From the NCBI GenBank assembly GCA_963920525.1, contig OY986437.1:99419223-99483222 (forward strand): a DNA stretch of 64,000 nucleotides, given 5' to 3'. Below, in pieces: positions 22,401 to 33,606 of the stretch; position 1 is the first letter of the stretch, and each line of letters starts with the position of its first letter. The notes under the pieces are model-generated. The model saw only the letters and a list, made by a program, of their open reading frames with translations, did not search any database and was not told where the DNA came from. The position numbers were made by a program, and so were the translations under genes. The DNA is from Dichetophora obliterata. Its lineage: Eukaryota; Arthropoda; Insecta; Diptera; Sciomyzidae.

Positions 22401-24754
22401 TAAAAGTAAAAGTAAAAGTAAAAGTAAAAGTAAAAGTAAAAGTAAAAGTAAAAGTAAAAGTAAAAGTAAAAGTAAAAGTAAAAGTAAAAGTAAAAGTAAA
22501 AGTAAAAGTAAAAGTAAAAGTAAAAGTAAAAGTAAAAGTAAAAGTAAAAGTAAAAGTAAAAGTAAAAGTAAAAGTAAAAGTAAAAGTAAAAGTAAAAGTA
22601 AAAGTAAAAGTAAAAGTAAAAGTAAAAGTAAAAGTAAAAGTAAAAGTAAAAGTAAAAGTAAAAGTAAAAGTAAAAGTAAAAGTAAAAGTAAAAGTAAAAG
22701 TAAAAGTAAAAGTAAAAGTAAAAGTAAAAGTAAAAGTAAAAGTAAAAGTAAAAGTAAAAGTAAAAGTAAAAGTAAAAGTAAAAGTAAAAGTAAAAGTAAA
22801 AGTAAAAGTAAAAGTAAAAGTAAAAGTAAAAGTAAAAGTAAAAGTAAAAGTAAAAGTAAAAGTAAAAGTAAAAGTAAAAGTAAAAGTAAAAGTAAAAGTA
22901 AAAGTAAAAGTAAAAGTAAAAGTAAAAGTAAAAGTAAAAGTAAAAGTAAAAGTAAAAGTAAAAGTAAAAGTAAAAGTAAAAGTAAAAGTAAAAGTAAAAG
23001 TAAAAGTAAAAGTAAAAGTAAAAGTAAAAGTAAAAGTAAAAGTAAAAGTAAAAGTAAAAGTAAAAGTAAAAGTAAAAGTAAAAGTAAAAGTAAAAGTAAA
23101 AGTAAAAGTAAAAGTAAAAGTAAAAGTAAAAGTAAAAGTAAAAGTAAAAGTAAAAGTAAAAGTAAAAGTAAAAGTAAAAGTAAAAGTAAAAGTAAAAGTA
23201 AAAGTAAAAGTAAAAGTAAAAGTAAAAGTAAAAGTAAAAGTAAAAGTAAAAGTGACAGTAACAGTAACAGTGACAGTAACAGTAACAGTAACAGTAACAG
23301 TAACAGTAACAGTAACAGTAACAGTAACAGTAACAGTAACAGTAAAAGTAAAAGTAAAAGTAAAAGTAAAAGTAAAAGTAAAAGTAAAAGTAAAAGTAAA
23401 AGTAAAAGTAAAAGTAAAAGTAAAAGTAAAAGTAAAAGTAAAAGTAAAAGTAAAAGTAAAAGTAAAAGTAAAAGTAAAAGTAAAAGTAAAAGTAAAAGTA
23501 AAAGTGACAGTAACAGTAACAGTGACAGTAACAGTAACAGTAACAGTAACAGTAACAGTAACAGTAACAGTAACAGTAACAGTAACAGTAACAGTAACAG
23601 TAACAGTAACAGTAACAGTAACTGTAATAGTAATAGTAACAGTAACAGTAACAGTAACAGTAACTGTAATAGTAACAGTAACAGTAACAGTAACAGTAAC
23701 AGTTACAGTTACAGTTACAGTAACAGTAACAGTAACTGTAATAGTAACAGTTACAGTAACAATGACAGTGACAGTAACAGTAACAGTAACAGTAACAGTA
23801 ACAGTAACAGTAACAGTAACAGTAACAGTAACAGTAACAGTTACAGTAACAGTAACAGTAACAGTAACTGTAATAGTAACAGTAACAGTAACTGTAATAG
23901 TAACAGTAACAGTAACAGTAACAGTTACTGTTACAGTTACAGTAACAGTAACAGTAACAGTAACAGGAACGGTAACAGTAACAGTAACAGTAACAGTAAC
24001 AGTAACAGTAACAGTAACAGTAACAGTAACAGTAACATTAACATTAACAGTTACAGTTACAGTAACAGTAACAGTAACAGTAACAGTAACAGGAACAGTG
24101 ACAGTGACAGTAACAGTAACAGTAACAGTAACAGTAACAGTAACAGTAACAGTAACAGTTACAGTTACAGTTACAGTTACAGTTACAGTTACAGTTACAG
24201 TGACAGTGACAGTAACAGTAACAGTGACAGTAACAGTAACAGTAACAGTAATTGTAACAGTAAAAGTAACAGCAACAGTAACAGTAACAGTAACAGTAAC
24301 AGTAACAGTAATAGTAACAGTAACAGTAACAGTAACAGTGACAGTGACAGTAACAGTAACAGTAACAGTAACAGTTACAGTAACAGTAACAGTAACAGTA
24401 ACAGTAACAGTAACAGTAACAGTAACAGTAACAGTAACAGTAACAGTAACAGTAACAGTAACAGTAACAGTAACAGCAATAGTAACAGTAACAGTAACAG
24501 TAACTGTAATAGTAACAGTAACGGTAACAGTAACAGTAACAGTAACAGTAACAGTAACAGTAACAGTAACAGTAACAGTAACAGTAACAGTAACAGTAAC
24601 AGTAACAGTAACAGTAACAGTTACAGTAACAGTAACAGTAATAGTAACAGTAACAGAAACAGAAACAGTAACAGTAACAGTAACAGAAACAGAAACATTG
24701 ACAGAAACGGAGACAGTAACCGTAACAATAGCACTAACAGCAGAACAGTAATAG
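19441..24754. repeat. Giant hexanucleotide satellite array, AAAGTA / ACAGTA family
   Basis: About 5.3 kb of 6-bp units. An edge of ACAGTA/ACAGCA (19441-19536) is followed by ACAGTG (about 19537-19634), then AAAGTA (about 19635-23253, some 600 units), ACAGTA (23254-23340), AAAGTA (23341-23504) and finally diverged ACAGTA with ACAGTT and inverted units (23505-24754). Because 6 is a multiple of 3 and units lack stops, frames stay open for up to 1794 codons on both strands; they are not genes. The TA-element nest at 24757 is inserted in this array, since CAGTAAC continues after 29266. Confidence 0.97.
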
Positions 24755-25464
24755 TACACGGAGAAATTATTTTGCTTGAATCAATCAAATGTTTTGCTTT
24801 AAAGCAAATCAGCAAAACTTTGCTCAATCACGGTGTGATTTTAGATAAATATTGCTAAATTTAAATCACTCCTCAGGTATCTAGGAAAAAGCAAAATCAT
24901 ATTAAATTCAAGCAAATATTTTCTATGTTATTATTATATATATACATATATTAGGGAGTCCCAAAAATATTTTTTTTTTATTTTGACAGATGTCCGCGGC
25001 TTTAATACTTCCACTTGACCTTAGAAATACCCTCTTTGAAGGCATCTCAATTGGTAAAGGTTAAGAGGTCGCGAATTCATTTTCTAATTTTCCCATACGA
25101 TTTGTATGGGGAAAAATCAGTTTTGCTGGTAAATTAAATTGAGAACCACTATCTTTTAAGCAAAATGGTTAAAAAGAACACGTGTTCCCTCAAATTTTGT
25201 CTGTTATGACATATCCAAATTTCTTCTTTTTTTTTACATGCAATTACAATAGAGTTCAGCTACTACAGCTTTTTCGCACTTTCTCAGCATTAGAATATCT
25301 TAAGAACCAGCCCAAATAACATTAAAATATCTCAATGATATCGATAAGAGGACCGCTCTTCAATAAAACAATCTAAAGTGAGATAAATTTACCCACCATA
25401 ATACGGGTTGGGCTCAGAGACAACACAAGACGTAACAACTAACCATGCGTTTACATAGATCTAA

Positions 25465-26495
25465 TCATACATTAGTTTTCAATCTACTTTTGAGTTGACC
25501 TTTCGATAAGTTAACATCAAAAAAGCTACAGTTGTTAACAAAGGTACTCATGCGATGTAAAGGAGCAGTAGCTATATAATTTGTTCTACTAAAAGGCAAG
25601 TAAATTAAATTGTTAGCATTTCTACTGCTTCTACGGTTAGTGTTAAAATTTATAAAAGTTAGGAGTTCTGGTGAATCGAATACACCAGTTATGAGTTGGT
25701 GTAAATAGACGATATCTGCAGACTTCCTTCTCTCATTCAAAGATTGAATTTTTAATAGTTTTAAACGATCCTCATAAGAAGGAAGGTTTAAAGTGTCAGT
25801 TGCACTTAAGCCCCTTAGAGCAAACCGAACAAAACGTTTTTGAATTCTCTCTATACATTCAACATACTCTAAGTGAATTCGCACAATTGCATAATACAGC
25901 GGTGTAGTTGTGATCATACTATTAAATTCTTTGGCCCAGCGTTTTATAAACCCGAGCATAGAAGATGCTTTTTTACAAATGTAATCAATATGAACGTTAA
26001 ACGATAGCTTAGAATCCATGCATATAATCAAAAATTAAATTATTCCTTTTTCGCGAAAAGGTCATTTATCTGGATTTAGAAACATATTATTTTTAGAACA
26101 CCAAATTTCAAAGGATTTCAAATCAGACTGGAGCAGATCGGAATTGTCTTTAGCATCCATTGTTCTGTATATTTTCATGTCATCTTCATAGATAAGTAGA
26201 TGAGAGTGTTTGATGATGTGGGTTGCATCATTAATGGCTAAAATAAACAGAAGTGTACCAAGGTGGCTACCTTGAGGAACACCTGATTCAGCAATAAATT
26301 CAGCTGACAATACGCCTCGAAATCGTATTTGATAAGATCGCTCTGTCAGATACGATTGACAGAGCATATGCATATATTAATGATTTTAATCGGATTATCA
26401 TTTGGTGGTTGCCCAAAATGATTAAAAAATACCAATATAAATACCAAAAAAAACTACTTCTTGTAGCTTTTAATCGAAAAACATATAACAAACCC
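25465..26495 (-). pseudogene. Jockey-group LINE reverse transcriptase fragment
   Basis: Minus strand. RT motif B (SGVPQGSHLGTLLF), motif C with the two aspartates kept (LLIYEDD), then WC.KN.M.LN.DK, followed after a stop and frameshift (near 26060) by the conserved C-terminal region (MLGFIKRWAKEF, then IQKRFVRFALRGL). A further frame break near 26375 separates the upstream palm. Architecture matches the LINEs at 39011-42935 and 60361-62365 but the sequence differs, so at least three Jockey-type families are present. 5'-truncated before motif A. Confidence 0.8.
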
Positions 26496-26764
26496 TTTTA
26501 ACTTTTTCTTCATTGTGCCTTTTAACTTTCATTATCTCATATTATTAATAAGATCAATAAAAATAATTAAAATGGAGTACTTTAAGATATATTGATTTTT
26601 AATAAAACCATTCTAAGTAAAAGTATTCATTTGTATAGGAAACTTTAAGAAGTAAGCCACAGATCACTAAATAATAATCAGAAGAAAATAAAGTTTGGAT
26701 ATGTCATAACTAGACAGCGGAAAATATGAAATTGCATATTTGTATTGAATGATCACAAAACAAT

Positions 26765-28175
26765 TTCGATGACACAGATATGCGTCCCGAAAAATTCTAT
26801 CTTGGAAAACATAAAAAAATTTTTGAAGAAAAGCGATCCCACTATCTGTGTCAATTACCGTGGGATAAGCCTTCTTAATATCGCATATAAGGTCCTGTCG
26901 AGCGTTTTATGTGAAAGAATAAAGCCCATTATGTGAAAGATTGAAACGAACTCATCGGACCTTATCAGTGTGGCTTCAGACCTGGAAAGTCCACCATCGA
27001 CCAGATTTTCACGCTACGACAAATCTTGGAGAAGACTCAAGAAAATCAAGTCGACACCCACCATCTTTTTGTCGACTACAAAGCCGCCTTCGACATCCCA
27101 ATAAGGAAACACCTGTACTACACCATGTCTGAATTTGGTATTCCTGCAAAACTAATACGACTTTGCAGGATGACACTGAGTAACACCAGCAGCGCAGTTA
27201 AAATCGGGAAGCACCTCTCCCCACCATTTATTACCAAACGAGGTTTCAGACAAGGTGATTCCTTATCGTGCGACTTTTTCAATCTAATGATGGAAAAGAT
27301 CATCCGAGCTGCTGATCTGAGACGTAGTGGCACAATATTCTACAAGAGTGTTATGCTGATGACATCGATATCATTGGCCATAATACGCGCGAAGTCAGTG
27401 CAGCATTTTCCAGATTAGAAAGAGAGCCAAGTCGAATGGGTCTGGCAGTGAATGCAGATAAGACGAAATACTTGGTGTCAACAAACAAACAGTCCCAGCG
27501 TCTTGGAACCCACGTTACCGTTGACAATACCTCCTTCGAGGTTGTGAAGAACTTCGTTTATCTGGGATCCAGCATTAATTCAACCAACGACATCAGCATT
27601 GAGATCAAACGAAGAATAACTCTTGCCAACAGGTGTTACTTTGGGCTCAGTAGGCAATTGAGAAGCAGAGCCCTCTCTCGACGAACGAAAATTACGATCT
27701 ATAAATCGCTCATCATGCCCGTTCTACTTTATGCATCACAAACCTGGACGCTGAGCAGTTTAAATAAAAAAACTTTAGGAGCATTCGAGAGAAAGATTCT
27801 TTGTAAGATCTACCGACTAATCTGCGTCAATGGCGAGTACCAAATACGGTGGAATGATGAACTGTATGAGCTGTACGCTGACATCGACATAGTAAAGCGC
27901 ATTAAAATCGAGCGGCTTCGCTGGCTCGGTCATGTTCAGCGCATGAAAGACGATGCTCCAGTGAAGAAAAAATTCGATTCGGTAACCAGCGGCGGTCAAC
28001 GCAGAAGAGGACGACCGCATCTTCGTTGGAAAGACCAAGTAGAGGACAACCTGACGAAGCTTGGAATTTCCAACTGGCGCCAGCAAGCGAAAGACCGAAA
28101 TGGCTGGCGCAAATTCTTAGATGAGGCCAAGACCGACATACGGTTGTAGCGCCAACTAAGTAAGTAAGTAAGTAT
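26765..28175 (+). mobile_element. RTE-clade LINE, 5'-truncated, frameshifted
   Basis: Plus-strand fragments give RT fingers (NYRGISLLNIAYKVLSSV), CGFRPGKSTIDQIFTLRQ, motif A (LFVDYKAAFD), motif B (GFRQGDSLSCDFFN), motif C and a long C-terminal region (27436-28149) with LANRCYFGLSRQLRS, RLRWLGHVQRM and RRRGRPHLRWKDQVEDN. The element ends in a short AAGT repeat (about 28158-28173). Microsatellite-like 3' tails and this C-terminus are typical of RTE LINEs. A stop follows KPIM (about 26936) and there are frameshifts near 27000 and 27345. Confidence 0.88.
27436..28149 (+). pseudogene. RTE LINE C-terminal region (open for 237 codons)
   Basis: The longest open segment of the RTE copy. It begins in the RT palm after the catalytic box (MGLAVNADKTKYLVSTNK), then reads VVKNFVYLGSSIN, the thumb and connector, and the arginine-rich end (SGGQRRRGRPHLRWKDQVE). 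It ends at a natural TAG at 28147. The active-site codons for YADD are at 27352-27363 but in another frame than the sequence before them. Degradation is mild, suggesting a younger insertion than the Jockey-type copies. Confidence 0.85.
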
Positions 28176-28910
28176 TATCTGTTGAAAGTAATAAAATAAT
28201 ATTTACATTTTTGACACTTTTTTGCAATAAACTTTATGGTTATTTCAATTAATTTGGAAATATTATGAATTAAGACCATTTTATTACTGCATGAGCAAAA
28301 AGTATGCAGCAAATTTCTTGCTTTTGAATAGTTTTTTGCATAAATTTTGCATATATGGAGTAATAAATGCATTAATGAAGTCAAAATCAATATGAATCCA
28401 AAAGATGACTTCAATCAGACTTAAAATAAATTTTGCATATAATTCCGCTGTCTAGTCATAACAGACATAATTTGAGGGAATACGTTTTTTTTTAAAAAAA
28501 TTTTGCTTGAAAGATAATGGCTCTAAATTCAATTCACCAGCAAAACTGATGTTTCCCCATACAAATCGTGTGGGAAAATTAGAAAATGAATTCGCGACCT
28601 CTAAGCCTTTACCAATTGAGATGCGCTTCACAGAGGGTGTTTCTAAGGTCAAATGGAAGTGGAGAAGCTTCGGATATCAAACAAGATTTTTTTTTGGGAC
28701 ACCCTAATATATATATAATAAACTGAAATAGCAAATTTTTACTAAACTCAAGCAAATATTTGCTAAGTTATTATAAACTCAAATAGCACATTTTAATAAA
28801 CTCAAGCAAATATTTGCCAAGTTATTATAGACTCAAATAGTAAATTTTTTCTATATTCCAGCAAATTTCTTTCAAAAACACAAGCACACGTTTATTCTTA
28901 ATGAAGAAAA

Positions 28911-28985
28911 TTAGCCGATGATCGAATGGATAAGCCCATGTACTTACATTTACGCAACCGAGGTTCAAGTCTCTGGGTAATGGTT
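28911..28985 (+). promoter_or_regulatory. tRNA-like module with pol III B box
   Basis: GGTTCAAGTCTC at 28962-28973 fits the pol III B-box consensus. About 45 bp upstream, GATGATCGAATGGATAAG resembles an A box. A short stem could pair CAACCGA with TCTGGG only partly, so a functional tRNA is unlikely. It lies in the right arm of the 24757-29264 element. It may be the head of an old SINE or a remnant tRNA. Confidence 0.45.
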
Positions 28986-29398
28986 ATTTTTTAATTTAAA
29001 CAAATTTATATAATTATTTCACTGCAAAAATTTGCTAGATTTCAGCAAAAACTAATTAGAATTTGCTATTCCAATTTAAAATAATTTAGCAAATATTTGC
29101 TTGAATTAAGTAGAAATTCGCTCTTGCAGTTTATAATAACTAAGCAAAATTTTGCTTGAATTTAATCAAAATTTTGCTAAATCTTGCATAATTTTAAAAT
29201 GGCTGAGATTCAAGCGCAAGTTTTGTTTACCACAATACAAATTTAGCAAACAGTTTTCTCCGTGTAACAGTAACTGTTGGCGCGTTATTTAATTATTTTA
29301 ATTATGTTCAAACTACTTGGTTTCTAAATATGTACTATCTTCTTCTGTTGCTAGTTGTTTTTGAATTTGTCTAAAATATTTTGTATTTAATTTTTTAG

Positions 29399-29700
29399 AT
29401 GGGATCCTCTGGGATGTCCGAAATCCGTAGAAGTTTCGTAACCGTACACGAAATATGGATACATCACAACACACCAGCAACCAAAGAACAGTTAAATCAG
29501 AGGACTTTTTCGTGTGAACGTGAACCAAAGAAGGCCAAGGTGGATCTGTCGGCTAACAAGGTCAAGGCGTTAGTTGTTTGAGATGCATCATTCACATCGA
29601 TGACCTTGAAAAGGGTAAAACGATCATTGATCATTTGAAACGATTGATTTGAAGCAAAAACGACTATCATGACAACGCACAAGGCGCGTACTCAGAAACA
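29399..29700 (+). pseudogene. mariner transposase fragment (first catalytic Asp lost)
   Basis: The frame RRSFVTVHEIWIHHNTP matches the mariner block around the first catalytic aspartate (normally VTVDE.W); here it is histidine. SANKVKALVV and, after a frameshift, HIDDLEKGKTI, then YHDNAQ (around 29665-29685, the second catalytic Asp) follow in family order. The upstream DNA-binding domain is missing. The reading frame is broken by a stop at about 29579. A dead DD34D-type transposase. Confidence 0.8.
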
Positions 29701-29762
29701 AATTTCGGTGGTTTTTAATTTTTTTTTAAGACTTATTCCAATTTATTTATATTAAATAATTA

Positions 29763-30002
29763 TTATATGATAATGTCTAGTCTTCTTTTATTTCGGGTTA
29801 GTGCATTTAAAATTTCTTCCGTAGTCACTTCAACATCCCTGTGAGCATTTACAAGAGCTAATCTATTGAGCCTTTCTCCTACAGTATTACTTCTCATGTA
29901 TGTATTGAGTCTTCGAGGCGACGAAAACAAGCGTTCGCTTGAACTGACTAAAACCAGTACCGTTGCACCAATCTTTAGGAATCGGCTTATTGGATATATC
30001 AT
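29763..30002 (-). pseudogene. hAT transposase C-terminal dimerisation domain
   Basis: 79 codons including VSSSERLFSSPRRLNTYMRS, then ERLNRLALVNAHRD and RNKRRLD. This is the conserved hAT C-terminal pattern (S-S-x-E-R-x-F-S, R-L.+.R, E-R-L..LAL...+) that mediates transposase dimerisation. No upstream catalytic domain is readable on the same strand. It sits between two mariner pieces (29399-29700 and 31110-31345), so it may belong to a hAT copy that inserted into that mariner. Confidence 0.75.
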
Positions 30003-30004
30003 TG

Positions 30005-31100
30005 CATCGGAAAAATTAAGGGATTAATTAAACGTTACAGGTCGATTTGTCTGATTCAAGTAGTGCCTACAAATATAGTGTACAACATATTGGTCAAAAT
30101 CAATATATACACTGAAAAAATCATCATGTTTTAAAATTCAGCACAAAGCCCTTAATACCAGTGCAAATTTTTTCATAATACATTTTAAAAAATTTTCAAG
30201 CAATTTTTTAACCGCAATTGGTAATGAAAAAAATTTGCATTACGGAAGGTTTTAGACAATTTTTTGAAAAGTTGTATAACTATTAAAGAATACATAAAAA
30301 AGTTCGTATCAACTTCTTATACACTTCTTCAAAACGGGCCACACTACTGCAAACAAACTAGTCGACCTATTCAACTTCTGTTTTTAATCTGCTTGTATTG
30401 TAGTTCTACACATCTTTTACCAAAATTAGCGTCTTTGGAAAATTTGTCTAGTTTTAACACGAATTAATATGGTCAAAAATAGCTTACATTTTTCGACTTT
30501 TTCCACTTTTTTAATTTTCTGTATTTTCATTCCATTTTGGTAAAATATGTGCATTCAATTTCTATTCCATTGCTATTTTTCAATGCATTTTTGTTTTTCC
30601 CGATTTTCACCTTATTTTAAGCACTTTAGCTTCAGTGTCATCTTTATATATAAAAAATATATGTTAAGAAAAAAACATCTTCTTTTACTTAAACTAATGA
30701 TGGAAAATAAACATGCGAATTAAGTTTTTTGTAAATAAAATACATTTTTTTAGAAAACATCTTTTAAGAGATGCCTTAATTTTAACTGCTCTTGCCTAAA
30801 ACATCACTTAAACAAATTTCGTCAAAGTAGGAAAAAATTGTTTTCAATATGAAGGCCCATTTCACATTTGAACCATTTGACATTTGGCTCAAATTTAGTT
30901 CTTACACTAGTTTATAGTTAAGAAAACCAAATCCGGAGTTTGAGATTTTAAGATTTTTTTTTCGCGGACCCATTTCCATGCAAATTCTAAAATAGGGTAT
31001 ACTTTGAGACAACGTAGCTCAGTTAATTAATTAATTAAAATGCGGGTGGGGGTTAGCCTCCCAAAATTTACGTTGCGTAAGCGCCTGCAACACACTGCCG
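30005..31100. other. No recognised gene between transposase relics
   Basis: AT-rich. If the flanking mariner pieces were once joined, this stretch would be part of the intervening insertion, but I cannot define its ends. Confidence 0.35.
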
Positions 31101-31109
31101 CACACGACT

Positions 31110-31345
31110 GTAGTCACCATATTACCACAGCTACTCCACCCACCATATTCTCCAGATTTAGCACCCTGTGGCTATTTTCTGTTTCCAGTGGGTCGAGTGA
31201 AGCGGTTATCACTGAAAAAACTCCTATTTTGAGGAACTTGATAAAACCTATTATTTGGAATGAATAAAAAAAAATTTAAAAACGCTGGACTAATGTATCG
31301 ATCTAAATGAAAACTATGTTGAGAAATACATTTTTTTCACCCACT
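31110..31345 (+). pseudogene. mariner transposase C-terminal fragment (third Asp lost)
   Basis: In one frame HPPYSPDLAPCGYFLFP (about 31135-31190) matches the mariner block containing the third catalytic aspartate (normally APSD or APCD); here it is glycine. The C-terminal signature NENYVEKYIFF follows at about 31300-31335 in a shifted frame. Together with 29399-29700 this accounts for middle and end of a mariner transposase with about 1.4 kb between them. Confidence 0.75.
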
Positions 31346-31349
31346 ACGA

Positions 31350-32095
31350 CCCTTCACTAGACACAGTGTCTAGATTATTTAAATACAAACATTTTGATTT
31401 ATTGTCCGGGATTGTCTGAGATACCCGGTTATTGAGGTATACATTTTTACATATCAAATCGGTGAAATACAAAATTTTTCATTTCTCGGCATTTTCCAAT
31501 TTTTAGCGGAAAGCTACATATCACGGGTCTTTTGACTTAGCTCTCTCCTAAACAATGAATCCGACATGAATTTTGTACAATAAAAAATTAGCGTATGTAA
31601 TTGAAATGTGAAATAAACCAAAAGTGTTGATACTATTGGTACGAAGGTAAAAAAAAATATTTTCTAACAAAAGCATTTCGAGGTTTAATGGGAATGAAGG
31701 AAAGTCCTTGACAAAAAAAAATAAACCACTTAAATTGAACTAAATTGAACGAAAATTCAATTGGAAATGATAGAAATTGAAACAAATAGAGGAAAATTAA
31801 AAATTCTCCACTTCAACAAAGCATAACCTGAGAACACATACACACACTCCCGCACACACTCCCGCCAACAAACACACATCGGCACAACTGAGAACAGAAT
31901 TTTTTATATAAAATGAAAAGAAAAAGGAAATGTCTGGCAAACAAAATAAATATCTGACAATATTGAAAAGTATTGCAAAAAACAAAATAAAAATTACATA
32001 TGTATGTAGCTATGAAGCAGTGTGTAAGGAAGTGTGTTTCCATGCCAAAGAGCACAAATGTTGCTCTGGCAACAATGCGATTCAAGTTGAGCCCA
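31350..32095. other. No recognised gene; CA-rich tract
   Basis: AT-rich, with a CA-rich patch at 31835-31880. Overlapping short frames here (60-90 codons) show no family motif. Confidence 0.4.
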
Positions 32096-32102
32096 ACTCA
32101 AA

Positions 32103-32474
32103 GGCCGCATTCAGCGCAGACAACTGTTGTGAACTGTAATGGTAGCGCTACCTTAGTTCACGATGTTTTTCTCTGAATGTGTTGCTATACTACACGTCAG
32201 AAGTTAGATTTAATTTACTTTTTATTTAAATTTAATTCAATGCAAAGGTTTCTCACTTAAATTTTCTGCGTTCTTTCTGCGTTAATTAATTTAACAGCGT
32301 CAGTAACACCATCTGACAGTCAAGCAAACAGTTGTGTTCATGTAGCATAGAATTTGTTCGCTCGATTAAAATGTGTTCGCTACTTTATCAGTTTTAGTTA
32401 GCGCTACCAAATTTGTACCATTCAGCGAATTTTTACACAACAGTTGCCAACTGTTGTCTGCGCTGAATGCGGCC
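32103..32474. mobile_element. MITE with 22-bp perfect TIRs
   Basis: Perfect inverted ends of 22 bp starting GGCCGCATTCAGCGCAGA, flanked by AAA at 32100-32102 and 32475-32477 (a possible 3-bp target duplication). The interior is non-coding and rich in GCGCTACC and CAACTGTTG inverted motifs. The first bases resemble the termini of the 18740-19432 element. Confidence 0.75.
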
Positions 32475-32479
32475 AAAGA

Positions 32480-33605
32480 GTATATGGCAACAAGCTGAGG
32501 ACTGTGGTTGGGACATCCTGCAGATCTTTGATTGTTGTAAGGTTTTTTTTTTGTTTTACCCAACTTTGTTTGTATTTTGATTTGGCATGGATTTGATCGA
32601 AGTGATTCCCATCTACAACGTGTGGCAAATGACAGCAAAAAAGAATACATTTTTATTCTGTATGCTTAATGGAGGAACATGTTGGAATAATAAAACAGAA
32701 ATAAATAATAACTTTTCAAAATAAATTTTTAAAAGGTCATTGAATAAAAGCTCAAGTGGGTAAGCTTTAATATATATTTGATATATGTGTAAATATACGA
32801 AATGTGTGGGTGTTAAAAACAGCAAAAAACAATCAAATATCAAAGCGGTAAGAAGAGCCGCATATTGGAAAATAAATAAAATAAAAATCTACTAAAAGAT
32901 ATTCGTTGTTAAGGGAACTTCTTTGTAGCAGCAGATATCCAGGTTTTCAAAGCATAGCAGTAAGCTTTGTTTTTACTCCCAGTATTTTTCCAAGCATTCA
33001 AAATAGTTCTTATATCTAGTGAGCCTTTTGCCGATAGTGACAAGCGTCATTTTCAAGGATCTATTATTATATTTTCTATTACTTACAAGCAGAGCTCGGA
33101 TATTGATGACCTAAAAAACTGCAAAAAATTACCTAAAAAAATTACCTAAAAACTGACAAAAATAACTTAAAAAACGCATAAAAAAAAACAAAAAATTTTG
33201 CCTAAAAAAACATTACTAAATTAAATTTTTTTTTATACTAACATATCCTGAGTTTTTATCTAACGCTTGTTTCATTTTTCTACATATCTTTTCGTTAGTT
33301 TCAATGCGCGCAGAGCTTTTTTTTCATCAATACGAGAATGTTTTTGGTGTCAAAAAAAAAGAACATTTTTTTAAACTTAATTATCCTTAAGTAAATTGAA
33401 ACAGTTGCTATACATTAACAGATATTTGATAAAAAAACACATTGTAGGTTATTTATTAGAAATAAATAAAAACAGTCGAAGGGGTGTTTGTAGCCCTTCA
33501 AATAGCCAAGAATCCTTTCATAAATTATTCAAACGTTTCTCTAGTTTCAACTCATTTTTTAATTTCATTACTCATTAATTATTGTTTAATTCAGTTAAAC
33601 TATTA
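32480..33605. other. No recognised gene; A-rich degenerate runs
   Basis: AT-rich. A diverged A-rich stretch with repeated CTAAAAAA wording lies at 33110-33225. A fragment TGTTTTTGGTGTCAAAA at about 33340 is shared with 430-447 and 44588-44604. Confidence 0.4.
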
Positions 33606-33606
33606 A

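Larger units (their letters stand above)
26711..28454. mobile_element. hAT-type element carrying an RTE LINE
   Basis: Perfect 12-bp inverted ends TAGACAGCGGAA / TTCCGCTGTCTA and exact 8-bp duplications GTCATAAC at 26703-26710 and 28455-28462. Its own DNA is only about 26711-26765 and 28176-28454; the rest is the RTE LINE. The insertion splits the right inverted arm of the 24954-28704 element: the undisturbed left arm reads through the same site at 25200-25215. Confidence 0.87.
24954..28704. mobile_element. TA-flanked element with about 250 bp inverted repeats
   Basis: Inverted ends GGGAGTCCCAAAAA (24954) and, as complement, GGGTGTCCCAAAAA (28704) sit between TA dinucleotides. The match continues inward about 250 bp (24954-25205 against 28463-28704), including TTGGTAAAGG.TTAGAGGTCGCG and the CCCATACRATTTGTATGGGG-type block. 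Between the arms are a minus-strand Jockey-group LINE fragment and a hAT element inserted in the right arm. The class of the shell is unknown. Confidence 0.75.
24757..29264. mobile_element. TA-flanked TIR element (outer shell of nest)
   Basis: Ends CACGGAGAAA and TTTCTCCGTG are inverted and flanked by TA (24755-24756 and 29265-29266). A TA duplication suggests the Tc1/mariner group or a MITE using such a transposase. Its own sequence is 24757-24951 and 28707-29264; the rest is inserted. It has internal tandem units of about 60 bp (AGCAAATATTTGCTAAGTTATT, 28745-28850) and a tRNA-like module at 28911-28985. No ORF. Confidence 0.75.

Noticed and set aside
19375..24759. Open frames of 1794, 1737, 510 and 326 codons on both strands
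   Set aside because: They are pure 2-residue repeats (TV/TF, VK, SK, poly-L) created by 6-bp units without stop codons. Both strands and several frames are open at once.
24621..24827. Leucine-rich minus-strand frame
   Set aside because: It reads out of the hexamer array into the flanking element; no independent support.
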